Source: Hungateiclostridiaceae bacterium UBA1305 (GTDB taxonomy: Bacteria; Bacillota; Clostridia; Acetivibrionales; DTU013). Taken from it: a stretch of DNA of 42,918 nt. The stretch covers positions 1-42,918 of the forward strand of contig DBTX01000040.1 in assembly GCA_002307275.1 (NCBI GenBank). The letters run 5' to 3'. The position numbers and the translations under genes are program-made. Shown here piece by piece: positions 1 to 9,038 of this stretch; positions within the stretch are counted from its first letter, which is position 1, and each line of letters starts with the position of its first letter. The notes under the pieces were generated by a model. It was not told the DNA's origin. It did not search any database and worked only from the letters and a program-made list of their open reading frames with translations.

Positions 1-190
1 TGATATACCACTTTATGTGACTGCAGATCCGGACACTTGCCCGAACATATTTTGTTAATGAAAACCTTGTCACTCACTTTACTTCTTCCGGTATCTGCTG
101 TTCAAGCTCAGGCAGGCAACAAGATAGGTAAAGATCAAGGGTTGAAGAGTTCATGCTTCCTGGCAAGCCCAGTTCAGGAAGGCAGCAGAA

Positions 191-222
191 AGGGGGCATG
201 GTATTGCGCTACCCTGCCCCCT
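191..222 (-). terminator. Hairpin downstream of gyrA, possible terminator
   Basis: Two 13-nt arms (191-203 and 210-222) pair with one mismatch around a 6-nt loop. The stem is very G+C-rich and lies 35 nt past the gyrA stop. On the minus strand it is followed only by TTCTGCTG, so it lacks a good U-tract. It may instead be an mRNA 3'-end stabiliser. Positions 1-190 show no convincing gene. Confidence 0.45.
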
Positions 223-256
223 AAAATATTGTCCTATTAACCTTTAAGCTCGTTGT

Positions 257-2812
257 CTATTCCTTCTCAGGTTCTGTGTCACTTTCCTGCACAGGATCTG
301 TGTCATCTCCCTGCTCAAGTTCCAGGTCAACATCCTGACCCTCTTCTAGGATTTCTTCACCCACTGTTTCTATTCTGGCAATGCTGACAACATGGTTCCC
401 GTTGGACATTCTCATCAAAGTGACTCCCTGGGTTGCGCGACCCAGTATGCTGATACCGCTTACCTCAAGTCTGATGATCGTACCATCCGAGCTGATAAGC
501 ATAATTTCATCCGTTTCATGAACAAGTTTTATGCCTGCTACCTGCCCGGTCCTGTCAGTCACCCTGTATGTCAATATTCCCTTCCCCGCCCTGGTCTGTG
601 TTTTATATTCGTCCAGTTCCGTTCTTTTGCCAAAACCGTTTTCGGTCACGACCAGCAATGTAGCGTCGGGCATGGCAGTTCCCATTCCAACGACGTAGTC
701 GCCCTCATCAAGTGAGATACCCCTGACACCCTGTGATACTCTTCCAAGCGGTCTTACATCGCTTTCCTGGAACCGGATGGACATACCGTTTCTGGTGACA
801 AGGATGATGTCCTTCTCCCCGTCGGTGAGCCTCACATCAATAAGCTCGTCATTCTCCCTCAGTGTTACTGCCGCCAGGCCGCCCCTTCTTATACTGTCAT
901 ATTCCATAAGGTCGGTCTTCTTCACATGGCCGTTCCTTGTCGCCATGATCAGATAATTTCCTTCATTATATTCCGCGATCGGAATGACCGCCGTAACCTT
1001 TTCCTCACTGTCCAGTTCCAGAAGATTGACAATAGCCGTACCTTTGGCCTGCCTTCCTGCTTCATGTATCTGATAGGCCTTGAGCCTGTAAACTCTGCCC
1101 TTGTTCGTGAAGAATAATATATAATGGTGCGTAGAGGTGATAAACAGCCTCTCTACAAAATCCTCCTCACGCGTACTGAGAGCAGTGATGCCCTTTCCGC
1201 CACGTTTCTGGCTCTTGTAGGTGTCAGCCGGAAGTCTCTTTATATATCCGAAGTGGGTGAGCGTGATAACACTTTCTTCTTCCTTAATAAGATCTTCCTC
1301 ATCGATCTCATCTTCATCGATGGTGATTTCAGTCCTTCTCTCATCTCCGTACTTATCTCTGATAACGATCAATTCATCCTCAACCAGTTTAAACAGTAAA
1401 ACCTCGTCTGCAAGAATACTCTTGAAATAGCTGATCTTCTCCATTACCTCGCGGTACTCCGATTCCAGCTTGTCTCTCTCCAAACCGGTCAGCCTGCCCA
1501 GCCTCATGTCAACGATAGCCTGTGATTGTCTGTCGCTGAAGCCGAACCTTTCCGTCAAGCCTTGCTTTGCGATGGTTTCCGTTCTCGAACCTCTGATAAT
1601 GGCAATTACTTCATCAAGGTAGTCAATGGCGATTTTCAGGCCTTCCAATATATGCGCCCTTGCTTCTGCCTTTTCAAGGTCGAAACGTGTACGCCTGGTG
1701 ATGACTTCCTTTTGATGCTTCAGGTAATATTCCATCGCCTGCTTTAGGTTGATGATCTTCGGTTCAAACTTACCCTCATCCGTCATAACCAATGCAAGCA
1801 TATTAACACTGAATGCATCCTGCATCTGCGTGTTCTTGTAGAGCTGATTCAGTACCACACCAGCATTCGCATCTCTTTTGAGCGGAATAACGATTCTTAC
1901 CGCATCGTTTCTATCTGACTCATCATTGATGTCCGCTATTCCTTCTAACCTTTTGTCCTTGACCAATTCCGCTATTTTTTCTATCAGGCGGGCTTTATTC
2001 ACCTGATACGGCAAATCCCTGACAATAATACGCTGCCTGTTATTGCTCAAAGTTTCGATTTCCGCCTTTGCACGTACGACGATCCTGCCCCTGCCTGTTC
2101 TGAAAGCATCTCTTATTCCCTGCTTTCCAATAATCGTACCTGCAGTTGGAAAATCAGGCCCTTTAATGATTTTACTGATTTCTTCTATTGTCATCTCAGG
2201 GTTCTCAATAAGTGCGATGATTCCATTGATAACCTCTGTCAGGTTATGCGGAGGAATATTTGTAGCCATACCGACTGCAATTCCAGAAGAACCGTTGACA
2301 AGCAGATTTGGAAATTTTGACGGCAATACTACCGGCTCCATTTCATGCTCATCAAAGTTAGGTTTGAAATCAACAGTATCCTTATTGATATCCGAAAGCA
2401 TCTCAGTTGAAATCCTGGCAAGTCTGGATTCCGTATATCTCATTGCTGCCGGTGGATCACCATCCCTGGATCCGAAGTTCCCATGTCCGTCGATAAGCTG
2501 ATATCTCAGTGAGAAGTCCTGTGCCATACGGACCATACTGTCATATACGGCAACATCACCATGAGGATGATATTTACCCAATACGTCTCCGACTGTGGTC
2601 GCACATTTTCTGTAGGGCTTGTCCGGGGTGAACCCCTGGGAATGCATGGAGTAGAGTATCCTTCTGTGCACAGGCTTAAGGCCGTCCCTGACATCAGGCA
2701 ATGCGCGGTCAACGATGACACTCATTGCATAATCTATAAATGATTTTTTCATTTCCGCTTCAATATCGACCGGTATGACCCTCTGCACATTCGAACCATT
2801 TGTTTCTGCCAT
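257..2812 (-). CDS. gyrA: DNA gyrase subunit A
   Basis: This is the breakage-reunion subunit of gyrase, which introduces negative supercoils together with GyrB. The 851-aa length fits. The catalytic tyrosine is Y126 in AAMRYTE. The C-terminal domain carries a GyrA-box (QKRGGKG), which separates GyrA from ParC, and ends in a long acidic Glu/Asp tail. The start follows an AGAGG site (2823-2827 on the complement). Oddity: the residue equivalent to E. coli Ser83 is Val87 (GDVAVYD; codon GTT at 2552-2554), while the Asp87 equivalent is kept. The gene is the last of the leftward origin cluster and has its own promoter. Its partner gyrB lies 13 kb away on the other side of oriC rather than next to it. 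Identification is secure. Confidence 0.97.
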   Translation of the reverse strand: MAETNGSNVQRVIPVDIEAEMKKSFIDYAMSVIVDRALPDVRDGLKPVHRRILYSMHSQGFTPDKPYRKCATTVGDVLGKYHPHGDVAVYDSMVRMAQDFSLRYQLIDGHGNFGSRDGDPPAAMRYTESRLARISTEMLSDINKDTVDFKPNFDEHEMEPVVLPSKFPNLLVNGSSGIAVGMATNIPPHNLTEVINGIIALIENPEMTIEEISKIIKGPDFPTAGTIIGKQGIRDAFRTGRGRIVVRAKAEIETLSNNRQRIIVRDLPYQVNKARLIEKIAELVKDKRLEGIADINDESDRNDAVRIVIPLKRDANAGVVLNQLYKNTQMQDAFSVNMLALVMTDEGKFEPKIINLKQAMEYYLKHQKEVITRRTRFDLEKAEARAHILEGLKIAIDYLDEVIAIIRGSRTETIAKQGLTERFGFSDRQSQAIVDMRLGRLTGLERDKLESEYREVMEKISYFKSILADEVLLFKLVEDELIVIRDKYGDERRTEITIDEDEIDEEDLIKEEESVITLTHFGYIKRLPADTYKSQKRGGKGITALSTREEDFVERLFITSTHHYILFFTNKGRVYRLKAYQIHEAGRQAKGTAIVNLLELDSEEKVTAVIPIAEYNEGNYLIMATRNGHVKKTDLMEYDSIRRGGLAAVTLRENDELIDVRLTDGEKDIILVTRNGMSIRFQESDVRPLGRVSQGVRGISLDEGDYVVGMGTAMPDATLLVVTENGFGKRTELDEYKTQTRAGKGILTYRVTDRTGQVAGIKLVHETDEIMLISSDGTIIRLEVSGISILGRATQGVTLMRMSNGNHVVSIARIETVGEEILEEGQDVDLELEQGDDTDPVQESDTEPEKE

Positions 2813-2883
2813 GAATACTACCTCTTTCCGAAATTAAAAAAGTTGCAATAAATAATTAAATTATTAGAATGTTACCTTACTAT

Positions 2884-2912
2884 ATTTTAATAAACTTTTA
2901 CAGCCCTGTCCA
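2884..2912 (-). promoter_or_regulatory. Likely sigma-A promoter of gyrA
   Basis: On the minus strand TGGACA (2912-2907) and TAAAAT (2889-2884) are separated by exactly 17 bp and point at gyrA, giving a leader of roughly 65 nt. The rest of the noc-gyrA gap (2913-3121) shows no gene or clear terminator. Confidence 0.55.
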
Positions 2913-3121
2913 CTTTTTTCCCACAATTGAGCTATAGCCCGGCTTTAACTTCTATACGGCATAAGAAATCTCAGGCGTATCCAGCCCTCTCAGTGCGATT
3001 ATACTCCTAAAATCACAGATTTGCCGGTTTTGTTTCACACTGGTTTTTATTCCTGCTTCCCTGGATGCACCATCAAAACAAAAGGACTGCTCATCGCAGC
3101 CCCCTCTACAGTATTTATATC

Positions 3122-3958
3122 TTACCCTTTGGGGATCCTTATTATAAACTCCACATATTCACCCCTGTCAATCTGGGCAGCTTTTGCATTAACACCGGAC
3201 TTTTTCATCAAATCGATCGCCTGCCTGATCGTATTTATAAAAATTCTTATATCTTTTATCGCCCTTGTAAATTTCTTTTCAGGTACGGCCTCTTTTTCCT
3301 GCCGGGTAAATTTCTCTATCGCCCTCTCAACCAGCTCTTCTGTTTTTTTGACATTCAACCCTTTCTCACATACAAGTTTCAATACTTTCAATTGAAGCTG
3401 TTCGTCATGAAGCTTCAGGAGCGCCCGTGCATGCCGCTCGGTCAGACTGTTGTCAGACAATATTTTTTTAACCATCGGCGAAAGCCGCAGCAGTCTGATC
3501 TTGTTAGCTATCGTCGACTGGCTCTTGCCTATTTTCTGCGCCAGTTCCTCTTGTGTGAACCCATGGTCATTCAAAAGATTGTTATAGCCTTCCGCCTCTT
3601 CCATATAACTCAGGTCTTCACGCTGGAGGTTCTCTATCAAAGCGATGACAGCGGAATCATTGTCGGTAATATTAACGACAATTGCCGGTATTTCCTTTAA
3701 CCCCGCCATAACAGCAGCTCGCAGCCTTCTTTCACCGGCTACGAGTTCATAATAGTTATTCGAAATCTTCCGCACATTAATGGGTTGAATCACACCATAT
3801 TGTTTGATTGACTCGCACAATTCCTCCAGTGCTGCCTTATTGAACTGTTTGCGCGGCTGATACGGGTTGGGTCTTACACAATCGATACCGAGATATGAAA
3901 TGTTCTTGACTTCTTCCTTCTTTTCAGGCTTTGTTACCTGGAACTTATTCTCCAGCAT
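3122..3958 (-). CDS. noc: Noc-type ParB-family nucleoid occlusion protein
   Basis: A 278-aa ParB/Noc-family DNA-binding CTPase-fold protein. The N-terminal ParB domain has the Box motifs NPYQPRKQF, AGERRLRA and ENLQREDL. The central helix-turn-helix (QEELAQKIGKSQSTIANKIR) is typical of the family. The C-terminal block (INTIRQAIDLMKKSG...EFIIRIPK) resembles B. subtilis Noc more than ParB, and the gene sits next to rsmG as noc does in Bacillus. Noc inhibits division over the nucleoid. A second, more ParB-like paralogue lies at 20459. Oddity: the first 15 residues are charged and lack the FSRFFG-type amphipathic helix that anchors B. subtilis Noc to the membrane, so that activity is uncertain. 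The start has an AAGGA site 8-9 nt upstream. Confidence 0.85.
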   Translation of the reverse strand: MLENKFQVTKPEKKEEVKNISYLGIDCVRPNPYQPRKQFNKAALEELCESIKQYGVIQPINVRKISNNYYELVAGERRLRAAVMAGLKEIPAIVVNITDNDSAVIALIENLQREDLSYMEEAEGYNNLLNDHGFTQEELAQKIGKSQSTIANKIRLLRLSPMVKKILSDNSLTERHARALLKLHDEQLQLKVLKLVCEKGLNVKKTEELVERAIEKFTRQEKEAVPEKKFTRAIKDIRIFINTIRQAIDLMKKSGVNAKAAQIDRGEYVEFIIRIPKG

Positions 3959-4015
3959 GCGGCACCATCCTTTTCTCCAGGGTTTGTACCATATGCTTGT
4001 GCAGCAGTACTTAAC

Positions 4016-4051
4016 CCACGTATTTTACATTTATTTCCTTATGTTACGTGG
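4016..4051. promoter_or_regulatory. Inverted repeat upstream of noc, possible operator
   Basis: CCACGTA (4016-4022) and TACGTGG (4045-4051) form a perfect 7-bp inverted repeat with centres 29 bp apart, nearly three helical turns. On the minus strand the first arm directly follows a TATAAT (4057-4052), so a bound protein could block a noc promoter. No good -35 was seen. Confidence 0.3.
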
Positions 4052-4138
4052 ATTATATTCGCCGTCTCTTTTTTTATTTCCTTTTTTATATTCCAATAAT
4101 CGTTCGTCTTAATATTGCATTTTAATGTAAAACCTTAC

Positions 4139-4867
4139 TTAAATCAACGGCTCTTTTGACGGCTTACCCGCCTTTCTGGGATATTTTGTCGGTGTTTGTC
4201 GTAACTTTCTTATAATAATTATATTCCTTTTCATATCACTATGAGGCAATGTGAATTCTATAACCTCTTCGATTTTCGCGCCAAGAATTTCAAGAGCCTT
4301 TCCTGATGCTGCAATCTCTTCCGAACAGCTGCCCTTCATTGCGATAAAGATTCCATCGATTTTGACCATTGGGAGGCAGTATTCCAGTAACACTGGGAGT
4401 GATGCGACTGCTCTGGCCACCGCTGCATCGAATTTTCCCCTGTATTTTGGCGAACTGCCCGCATCTTCCGCTCTCGAATGGACAGCCGAAATTCCGTGAA
4501 GTTGAAGAGAGGATATGACCGTATTCAGGAAGCCGACTCGCTTTTCCAGTGAATCAAGAAGGACGACCTCCAGGGAAGGCAGTACGATTTTAAGGGGTAT
4601 GCCAGGGAAGCCTGCCCCGGTACCGACATCTACAATATGATGAACCTCCTTGAGAAAGGGTACAATACTTAATGAATCGACAAAATGTTTGACTATCACC
4701 TCTCTGTCCTCTTCAATCGCTGTCAGGTTCATTTTTTCATTCCATTCGAGAAGAAGGCCCTTGTATAGCATGAATGCGGACATCATCCGATCATCCGTAA
4801 TAACGCCGTATTCTCCGGCGCCTTCCCTCAGCAGCATTTCAAGCGGCTGCTCCATCGGTTTTTCCAT
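4139..4867 (-). CDS. rsmG: 16S rRNA (guanine527-N7)-methyltransferase RsmG (GidB)
   Basis: RsmG methylates N7 of G527 of 16S rRNA using S-adenosylmethionine. The 242-aa protein has the family SAM-binding loop VDVGTGAGFPGIPLKI at about residues 80-95 and the upstream block WNEKMNLTAI. A basic C-terminal tail follows the methyltransferase fold. The start at 4867 lies 7 nt after the mnmG stop, the usual mnmE-mnmG-rsmG order, so the genes are probably co-transcribed. In several bacteria loss of rsmG gives low-level streptomycin resistance (family knowledge). Nothing looks damaged. Confidence 0.95.
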   Translation of the reverse strand: MEKPMEQPLEMLLREGAGEYGVITDDRMMSAFMLYKGLLLEWNEKMNLTAIEEDREVIVKHFVDSLSIVPFLKEVHHIVDVGTGAGFPGIPLKIVLPSLEVVLLDSLEKRVGFLNTVISSLQLHGISAVHSRAEDAGSSPKYRGKFDAAVARAVASLPVLLEYCLPMVKIDGIFIAMKGSCSEEIAASGKALEILGAKIEEVIEFTLPHSDMKRNIIIIRKLRQTPTKYPRKAGKPSKEPLI

Positions 4868-4874
4868 ATAGTAC

Positions 4875-6779
4875 TCATTCCTTCCTCTTCAGTTGCTCAA
4901 GATAAATCAAAAGAACGGAGATATCCGCTGGGGAGACGCCTGATATGCGTGAAGCCTGGCCCAGGGATTCGGGCCTGATTTTTGCGAGCTTCTGCCTTGC
5001 CTCAATTCTTAGTCCATGTATGGCACTGTAGTCTACTTCCGCCGGAAGCCGTTTCTTCTCGAGCTTTTTAAACTGTCCCACCTGTATAAGCTGCCTCTTT
5101 ATGTACCCTTCATATTTGATCGATATCTCAACCTGCTCCGCGACAGCATCAATCGTTCTGCGGCTGCCTGCCTTCAATCGTTCAGGCCTTTCATGATCCA
5201 CAGCTTCCAGCGCCTTATAGGTGATCTCCGGACGCCTGAGAAGCTCCGCAAGGCTGATCCCTGATTTTGCAGGAGTACTGCCCAGGCTTTCGAGAAATCT
5301 ACTGACCTCCCCGGGCGATACATAGGACTTTTCCAGCCGTTGAATTTCTTCTTCTATTTCTGCCTTCTTTTTAAGAAATCTGGTATACCTGTCTTCTTTT
5401 ATTAATCCAACCTCATACCCTATTGGTGTAAGCCTCAGATCAGCGTTGTCCTGTCTGAGCAGCAGCCTGTACTCGGATCTGGAGGTCATGACTCTGTAAG
5501 GCTCCCGGGTTCCCTTTGTAACCAGGTCGTCGATCAGTACACCGATATATGCTTCAGACCTGTCCAGCAGCAGCGGCGGTCTGCCTTTGAGCTTCAGTGC
5601 TGCATTTATCCCTGCAATGATGCCCTGCGCCGCCGCCTCCTCATAGCCTGAACTGCCATTGATCTGCCCTGCCGAGAAAAGTCCGCCGACGGCTTTGAAC
5701 TCAAGGCTGAGATTCAGTTGAGTAGGATTAATACAATCATATTCAATCGCGTAGGCACTTCTCATGATATGGACGTTTTCAAGGCCCGGCAGCGTCCTGA
5801 CCATTTCCTCCTGAACATCCTCCGGAAGACTGCTGGACATGCCCTGCAGGTACATTTCCTGCGTACCGGTCCCCATCGGTTCTACAAAGACCTGATGCTG
5901 CCCCTTGTCTGCAAATCGAACCACCTTATCTTCTATCGAAGGACAATATCTGGGACCGACGCCCTCGATCAACCCACCAAAAAGCGGTGATCGGTGTAAA
6001 TTCGCTCTGATGACTTCATGCGTTCGGCTGTTCGTATAGGTAAGCCAGCAGGAGACCTGTTCCCGATCTATACCTTCATTTTCAAAAGAGAACGGGACAA
6101 TCACATCGTCCCCGGCTTGTTCGGACATTCTGGAAAAATCGAGCGTATTTCTGTTGATCCTTGCAGGTGTGCCCGTTTTAAATCGCATCAACTCTATTCC
6201 TTTTTCCTTCAGGCTGCCAGAGAGCTTGTTCGCCGGGAAAAGCCCGTCAGGACCTCCGCTATAGCTGACATCTCCAATGATGATCTTTCCCCGCAGATAG
6301 GTGCCTGTTGTAAGAACTACCGCACGGCAATGATAAACAGCGCCGGTATGGGTTTTTACCCCCGCCACACAGTTGGCATCGTCCGTAAGCAGTTCTACAA
6401 TCTCCGCTTGCTTTATATAAAGGTTCTCCTGGTTTTCCAATGTATTCTTCATTTCCATCTGGTATCGTCTGCGATCGACCTGTGCCCTTAGGGAATATAC
6501 CGCAGGTCCCTTTGCGGAATTGAGTATCTTCGACTGGATGAGCGTCTTGTCAGTACATTTACCCATCTCACCGCCCAGAGCGTCCAATTCACGCACCAGG
6601 TGTCCCTTTGCAGTGCCGCCTATACTAGGATTGCAGGGCATGTTTGCAATACTGTCAAGATTGATGGCGAACACGACCGTTTTCAACCCAAGCCTCGCAC
6701 TTGCAAGCGCAGCCTCGCAGCCCGCATGTCCTGCGCCGACCACTGCTATATCAAATTCTCCCGCAACGTATTCCATCAT
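4875..6779 (-). CDS. mnmG: tRNA uridine-5-carboxymethylaminomethyl modification enzyme MnmG (GidA)
   Basis: The FAD-dependent partner of MnmE; together they install the cmnm5 group on U34 of several tRNAs. The 634-aa length is typical. The N-terminal Rossmann motif VVGAGHAGCEAA and the block PCNPSIGGTAKGHLVRE are diagnostic. The C-terminal helical domain ends in the usual Leu/Lys-rich tail. The start has a strong GGAGGTTATTC site. It lies 15 nt downstream of mnmE and just upstream of rsmG, in one transcription unit. No abnormality was seen. Confidence 0.97.
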   Translation of the reverse strand: MMEYVAGEFDIAVVGAGHAGCEAALASARLGLKTVVFAINLDSIANMPCNPSIGGTAKGHLVRELDALGGEMGKCTDKTLIQSKILNSAKGPAVYSLRAQVDRRRYQMEMKNTLENQENLYIKQAEIVELLTDDANCVAGVKTHTGAVYHCRAVVLTTGTYLRGKIIIGDVSYSGGPDGLFPANKLSGSLKEKGIELMRFKTGTPARINRNTLDFSRMSEQAGDDVIVPFSFENEGIDREQVSCWLTYTNSRTHEVIRANLHRSPLFGGLIEGVGPRYCPSIEDKVVRFADKGQHQVFVEPMGTGTQEMYLQGMSSSLPEDVQEEMVRTLPGLENVHIMRSAYAIEYDCINPTQLNLSLEFKAVGGLFSAGQINGSSGYEEAAAQGIIAGINAALKLKGRPPLLLDRSEAYIGVLIDDLVTKGTREPYRVMTSRSEYRLLLRQDNADLRLTPIGYEVGLIKEDRYTRFLKKKAEIEEEIQRLEKSYVSPGEVSRFLESLGSTPAKSGISLAELLRRPEITYKALEAVDHERPERLKAGSRRTIDAVAEQVEISIKYEGYIKRQLIQVGQFKKLEKKRLPAEVDYSAIHGLRIEARQKLAKIRPESLGQASRISGVSPADISVLLIYLEQLKRKE

Positions 6780-6794
6780 GAATAACCTCCAAAA

Positions 6795-8204
6795 TCATTT
6801 GCCGATACAAAAACGTGAAAATATCTCCTTCACAACATCCTCGCTTACAGACTCGCCAGTGATCTGCCCCAGGTACTCCGCACCTTCTTTTATGTCAATT
6901 GTGACAAAATCGAGAGGCAGTCCGCTTACATGTGCAGCTTCTGCTGTCTTCAGGCTTTCGATCGCATTGTCAAGCAGTTGTCTGTGCCGGACACTGGTTA
7001 CCAGCAGTTCACTGTTCACACCAATAGTCCCCTTCAGGAAAAGTTCTTCTATTTCCTTCAAAAGCTCGGCAATGCCTGTCCCATCCATCATGGAAGCAAT
7101 CAGCACTGGCGTCCCCACTTCCGTTTGAAGGAGATCTTTCATTTTTTCAAGTTTTGCTTCTTCTGTAATATCTGCCTTATTTAAAATGATAATTTTCTTT
7201 TTATCCTGAATTGAGCCTAAAATCGCTACATCTTCCGCTAATATTCCAGTTACCGCATCAAACACAGCAATGACAAGCTCAGCTTCCATCGCCGCTTTTT
7301 GTGCTCTCGCCACCCCTATGGACTCCACGGGATCCGACGTATCCCTGATTCCAGCCGTATCAAGAAATCTTACCGGCATTCCTCCGACATTTATGTATTC
7401 TTCAATAATATCCCGTGTTGTTCCCGGAATTTCCGTAACGATCGCCTTGTCGCTGCCGGCCAGCATATTTAGCAAGGATGATTTACCAGCATTCGGTTTA
7501 CCGATGATTGCCGCGGTAATGCCCTCCCGAATAAGCCTGCCTCTGTTAAAACCCTCGGCAATTCTCTGCAGTTCTGCCTTTACAGCCTTAACTCCCTCAT
7601 AGATCTTTCCGCCAGTCAGTTCTTCTATATCATGTTCAGGATAGTCAACCACTGCTTCTATATGAGCAATAAGTTCAATCAGCTTTCTCCGCGCATTTCT
7701 TATACTCTCCGACAGCCTTCCCTCAAGTTGTGCTGCTGCCGCACGTGAACCCTCACTAGTTCTGGAATTGATCAGATCAATGACAGCTTCCGCCTGTACA
7801 AGGTCCAGCCTGCCATTGAGAAAGGCTCTTTTGGTAAACTCACCAGGCTCCGCGGTCCGTGCCCCCTGTCTGATTACCAGCGAAAGTACATTTTTCAGCA
7901 CAATTATACCACCATGGCAGCTTATTTCAACAACATCCTCCGTAGTATATGTGTGCGGGCTGTTCATCTTAATAATCAGCACATCATCGATCATCAAACC
8001 AGTGGCAGGGTCAACAATTTTTCCGTGCACAACAGTATGGGTCTCCATATCATTGAAAGCTTTTCTGCCTGTAAATATTTGTCCGGCGATGCGAAACGCT
8101 TCCGCTCCGCTTATTCTTATTATTCCCAGCCCGCCAGTTCCATATGGTGTGGATATGGCAGCTATTGTATCTGTGCTCCATAAAGGACTTGCTGCTCCAC
8201 TCAT
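6795..8204 (-). CDS. mnmE: tRNA modification GTPase MnmE (TrmE)
   Basis: A GTPase that works with MnmG in wobble-uridine modification. The 469-aa protein has an N-terminal formyl-THF-binding domain (DTIAAISTPYGTGGLGIIR), an inserted G domain with P-loop GKPNAGKSSLLN near residue 225 and DTAG, and the hallmark C-terminal CIGK whose cysteine is conserved in the family. It is separated from the upstream jag gene by 159 bp containing a terminator hairpin, so an internal promoter is likely, although none stands out. Identification is secure. Confidence 0.97.
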   Translation of the reverse strand: MSGAASPLWSTDTIAAISTPYGTGGLGIIRISGAEAFRIAGQIFTGRKAFNDMETHTVVHGKIVDPATGLMIDDVLIIKMNSPHTYTTEDVVEISCHGGIIVLKNVLSLVIRQGARTAEPGEFTKRAFLNGRLDLVQAEAVIDLINSRTSEGSRAAAAQLEGRLSESIRNARRKLIELIAHIEAVVDYPEHDIEELTGGKIYEGVKAVKAELQRIAEGFNRGRLIREGITAAIIGKPNAGKSSLLNMLAGSDKAIVTEIPGTTRDIIEEYINVGGMPVRFLDTAGIRDTSDPVESIGVARAQKAAMEAELVIAVFDAVTGILAEDVAILGSIQDKKKIIILNKADITEEAKLEKMKDLLQTEVGTPVLIASMMDGTGIAELLKEIEELFLKGTIGVNSELLVTSVRHRQLLDNAIESLKTAEAAHVSGLPLDFVTIDIKEGAEYLGQITGESVSEDVVKEIFSRFCIGK

Positions 8205-8298
8205 GCTCTACCTCTTTCACTTCTGTTTGACTGCTTCAAAATTCAAAGGTCACCCCTTTTAATTTTCTCTCCAAATTTTATATAGTCATACATAATTC

Positions 8299-8328
8299 AA
8301 AAGAGGACAATTTTTTAAATTGTCCTCT
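8299..8328 (-). terminator. Intrinsic terminator between jag and mnmE
   Basis: AGAGGACAATTT pairs perfectly with AAATTGTCCTCT (8302-8328) around a TTT loop. On the minus strand the stem is followed by a short TTTT run. It lies 36 nt after the jag stop and could end the rnpA-yidD-yidC-jag transcript. The plus side also carries CCTTTT, but no plus-strand gene is near. Confidence 0.7.
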
Positions 8329-8363
8329 GCCTTTTAGTTTATTCAAATTAGAAGGTACCTCAA

Positions 8364-9005
8364 TTACTGCCTTCTTGCCCCTGCGCCCTGTTTCAGTGTA
8401 ATAACAACTTTTCTGTTGGGTTCTTCTCCGACACTATGCGTTTCAACATTGTTATTATTCTGAAGTGTCGAGTGAATTATTCTTCTTTCATAAGGATTCA
8501 TCGGCTCAAGAGTGACGCTTTTACGGTATCTTACCACTCTGTCCGCAAGTCTGTCCGCCAGCTTTACCAGCGTTTCCTCTCTCTTCTGCCTGTAATTTTC
8601 TATATCTATGGTTACTCTTTTGTAATCATCGCTCTGTTTGTTGACAACCAGGCTTGTAAGATACTGCAGCGCATCCAGAGTCTCTCCGCGTCTTCCGATA
8701 ATGATTCCACTGTCCTTGCCGGTTATTCTCAGCATGATGGATTCATCATCTTCTGTCATTTCAATCTCAACAGCAACATTCATTTTGGAAAGCACGTCTG
8801 TCAGAAAGCCGACTGCCTCATCTGATCGTGAACTTTTAAACGAAACCTGCACCCTTGCTAATTTGCCGCCAATGCCGAAAATTCCCTTACTTCCCTCGTC
8901 AAGTACTTCAATCTCAACTTCGTCCCTCTGCGCTCCAAGCTCTTCCAGTGCAAGACTAATAGCTTCCTGTACCGTCTTTGCGGTTTTTTCCACTATCTGA
9001 CTCAT
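8364..9005 (-). CDS. jag: Jag / KhpB RNA-binding protein (SpoIIIJ-associated)
   Basis: A cytoplasmic RNA-binding protein linked to YidC and, in some Gram-positives, to cell-wall growth and sporulation. The 213-aa protein shows the three expected parts: a Jag_N domain (about 1-55, ending GIFGIGGKLARVQV), a KH domain with GIIIGRRGETLDALQ, and an R3H domain with MNPYERRIIHSTLQ. It lies 33 nt after yidC in the classic rnpA-yidD-yidC-jag order. The start at 9005 is preceded by GGAGGCTGCTG. Confidence 0.95.
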   Translation of the reverse strand: MSQIVEKTAKTVQEAISLALEELGAQRDEVEIEVLDEGSKGIFGIGGKLARVQVSFKSSRSDEAVGFLTDVLSKMNVAVEIEMTEDDESIMLRITGKDSGIIIGRRGETLDALQYLTSLVVNKQSDDYKRVTIDIENYRQKREETLVKLADRLADRVVRYRKSVTLEPMNPYERRIIHSTLQNNNNVETHSVGEEPNRKVVITLKQGAGARRQ

Positions 9006-9038
9006 CTATATTCAGCAGCCTCCTTCTTTTACAGTTAC

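Noticed and set aside
37..240. A 67-codon plus-strand ORF with a signal-peptide-like start, and a minus-strand frame with CCLPEL twice
   Set aside because: No ribosome site, overlap with the gyrA-end hairpin, no recognisable domain; the repeated residues reflect a short imperfect DNA repeat. Treated as chance.
7737..7752. CACGTGAAC inside mnmE, considered as a left-arm parS or Noc site
   Set aside because: About 11 of 16 positions match and it lies in conserved coding sequence.
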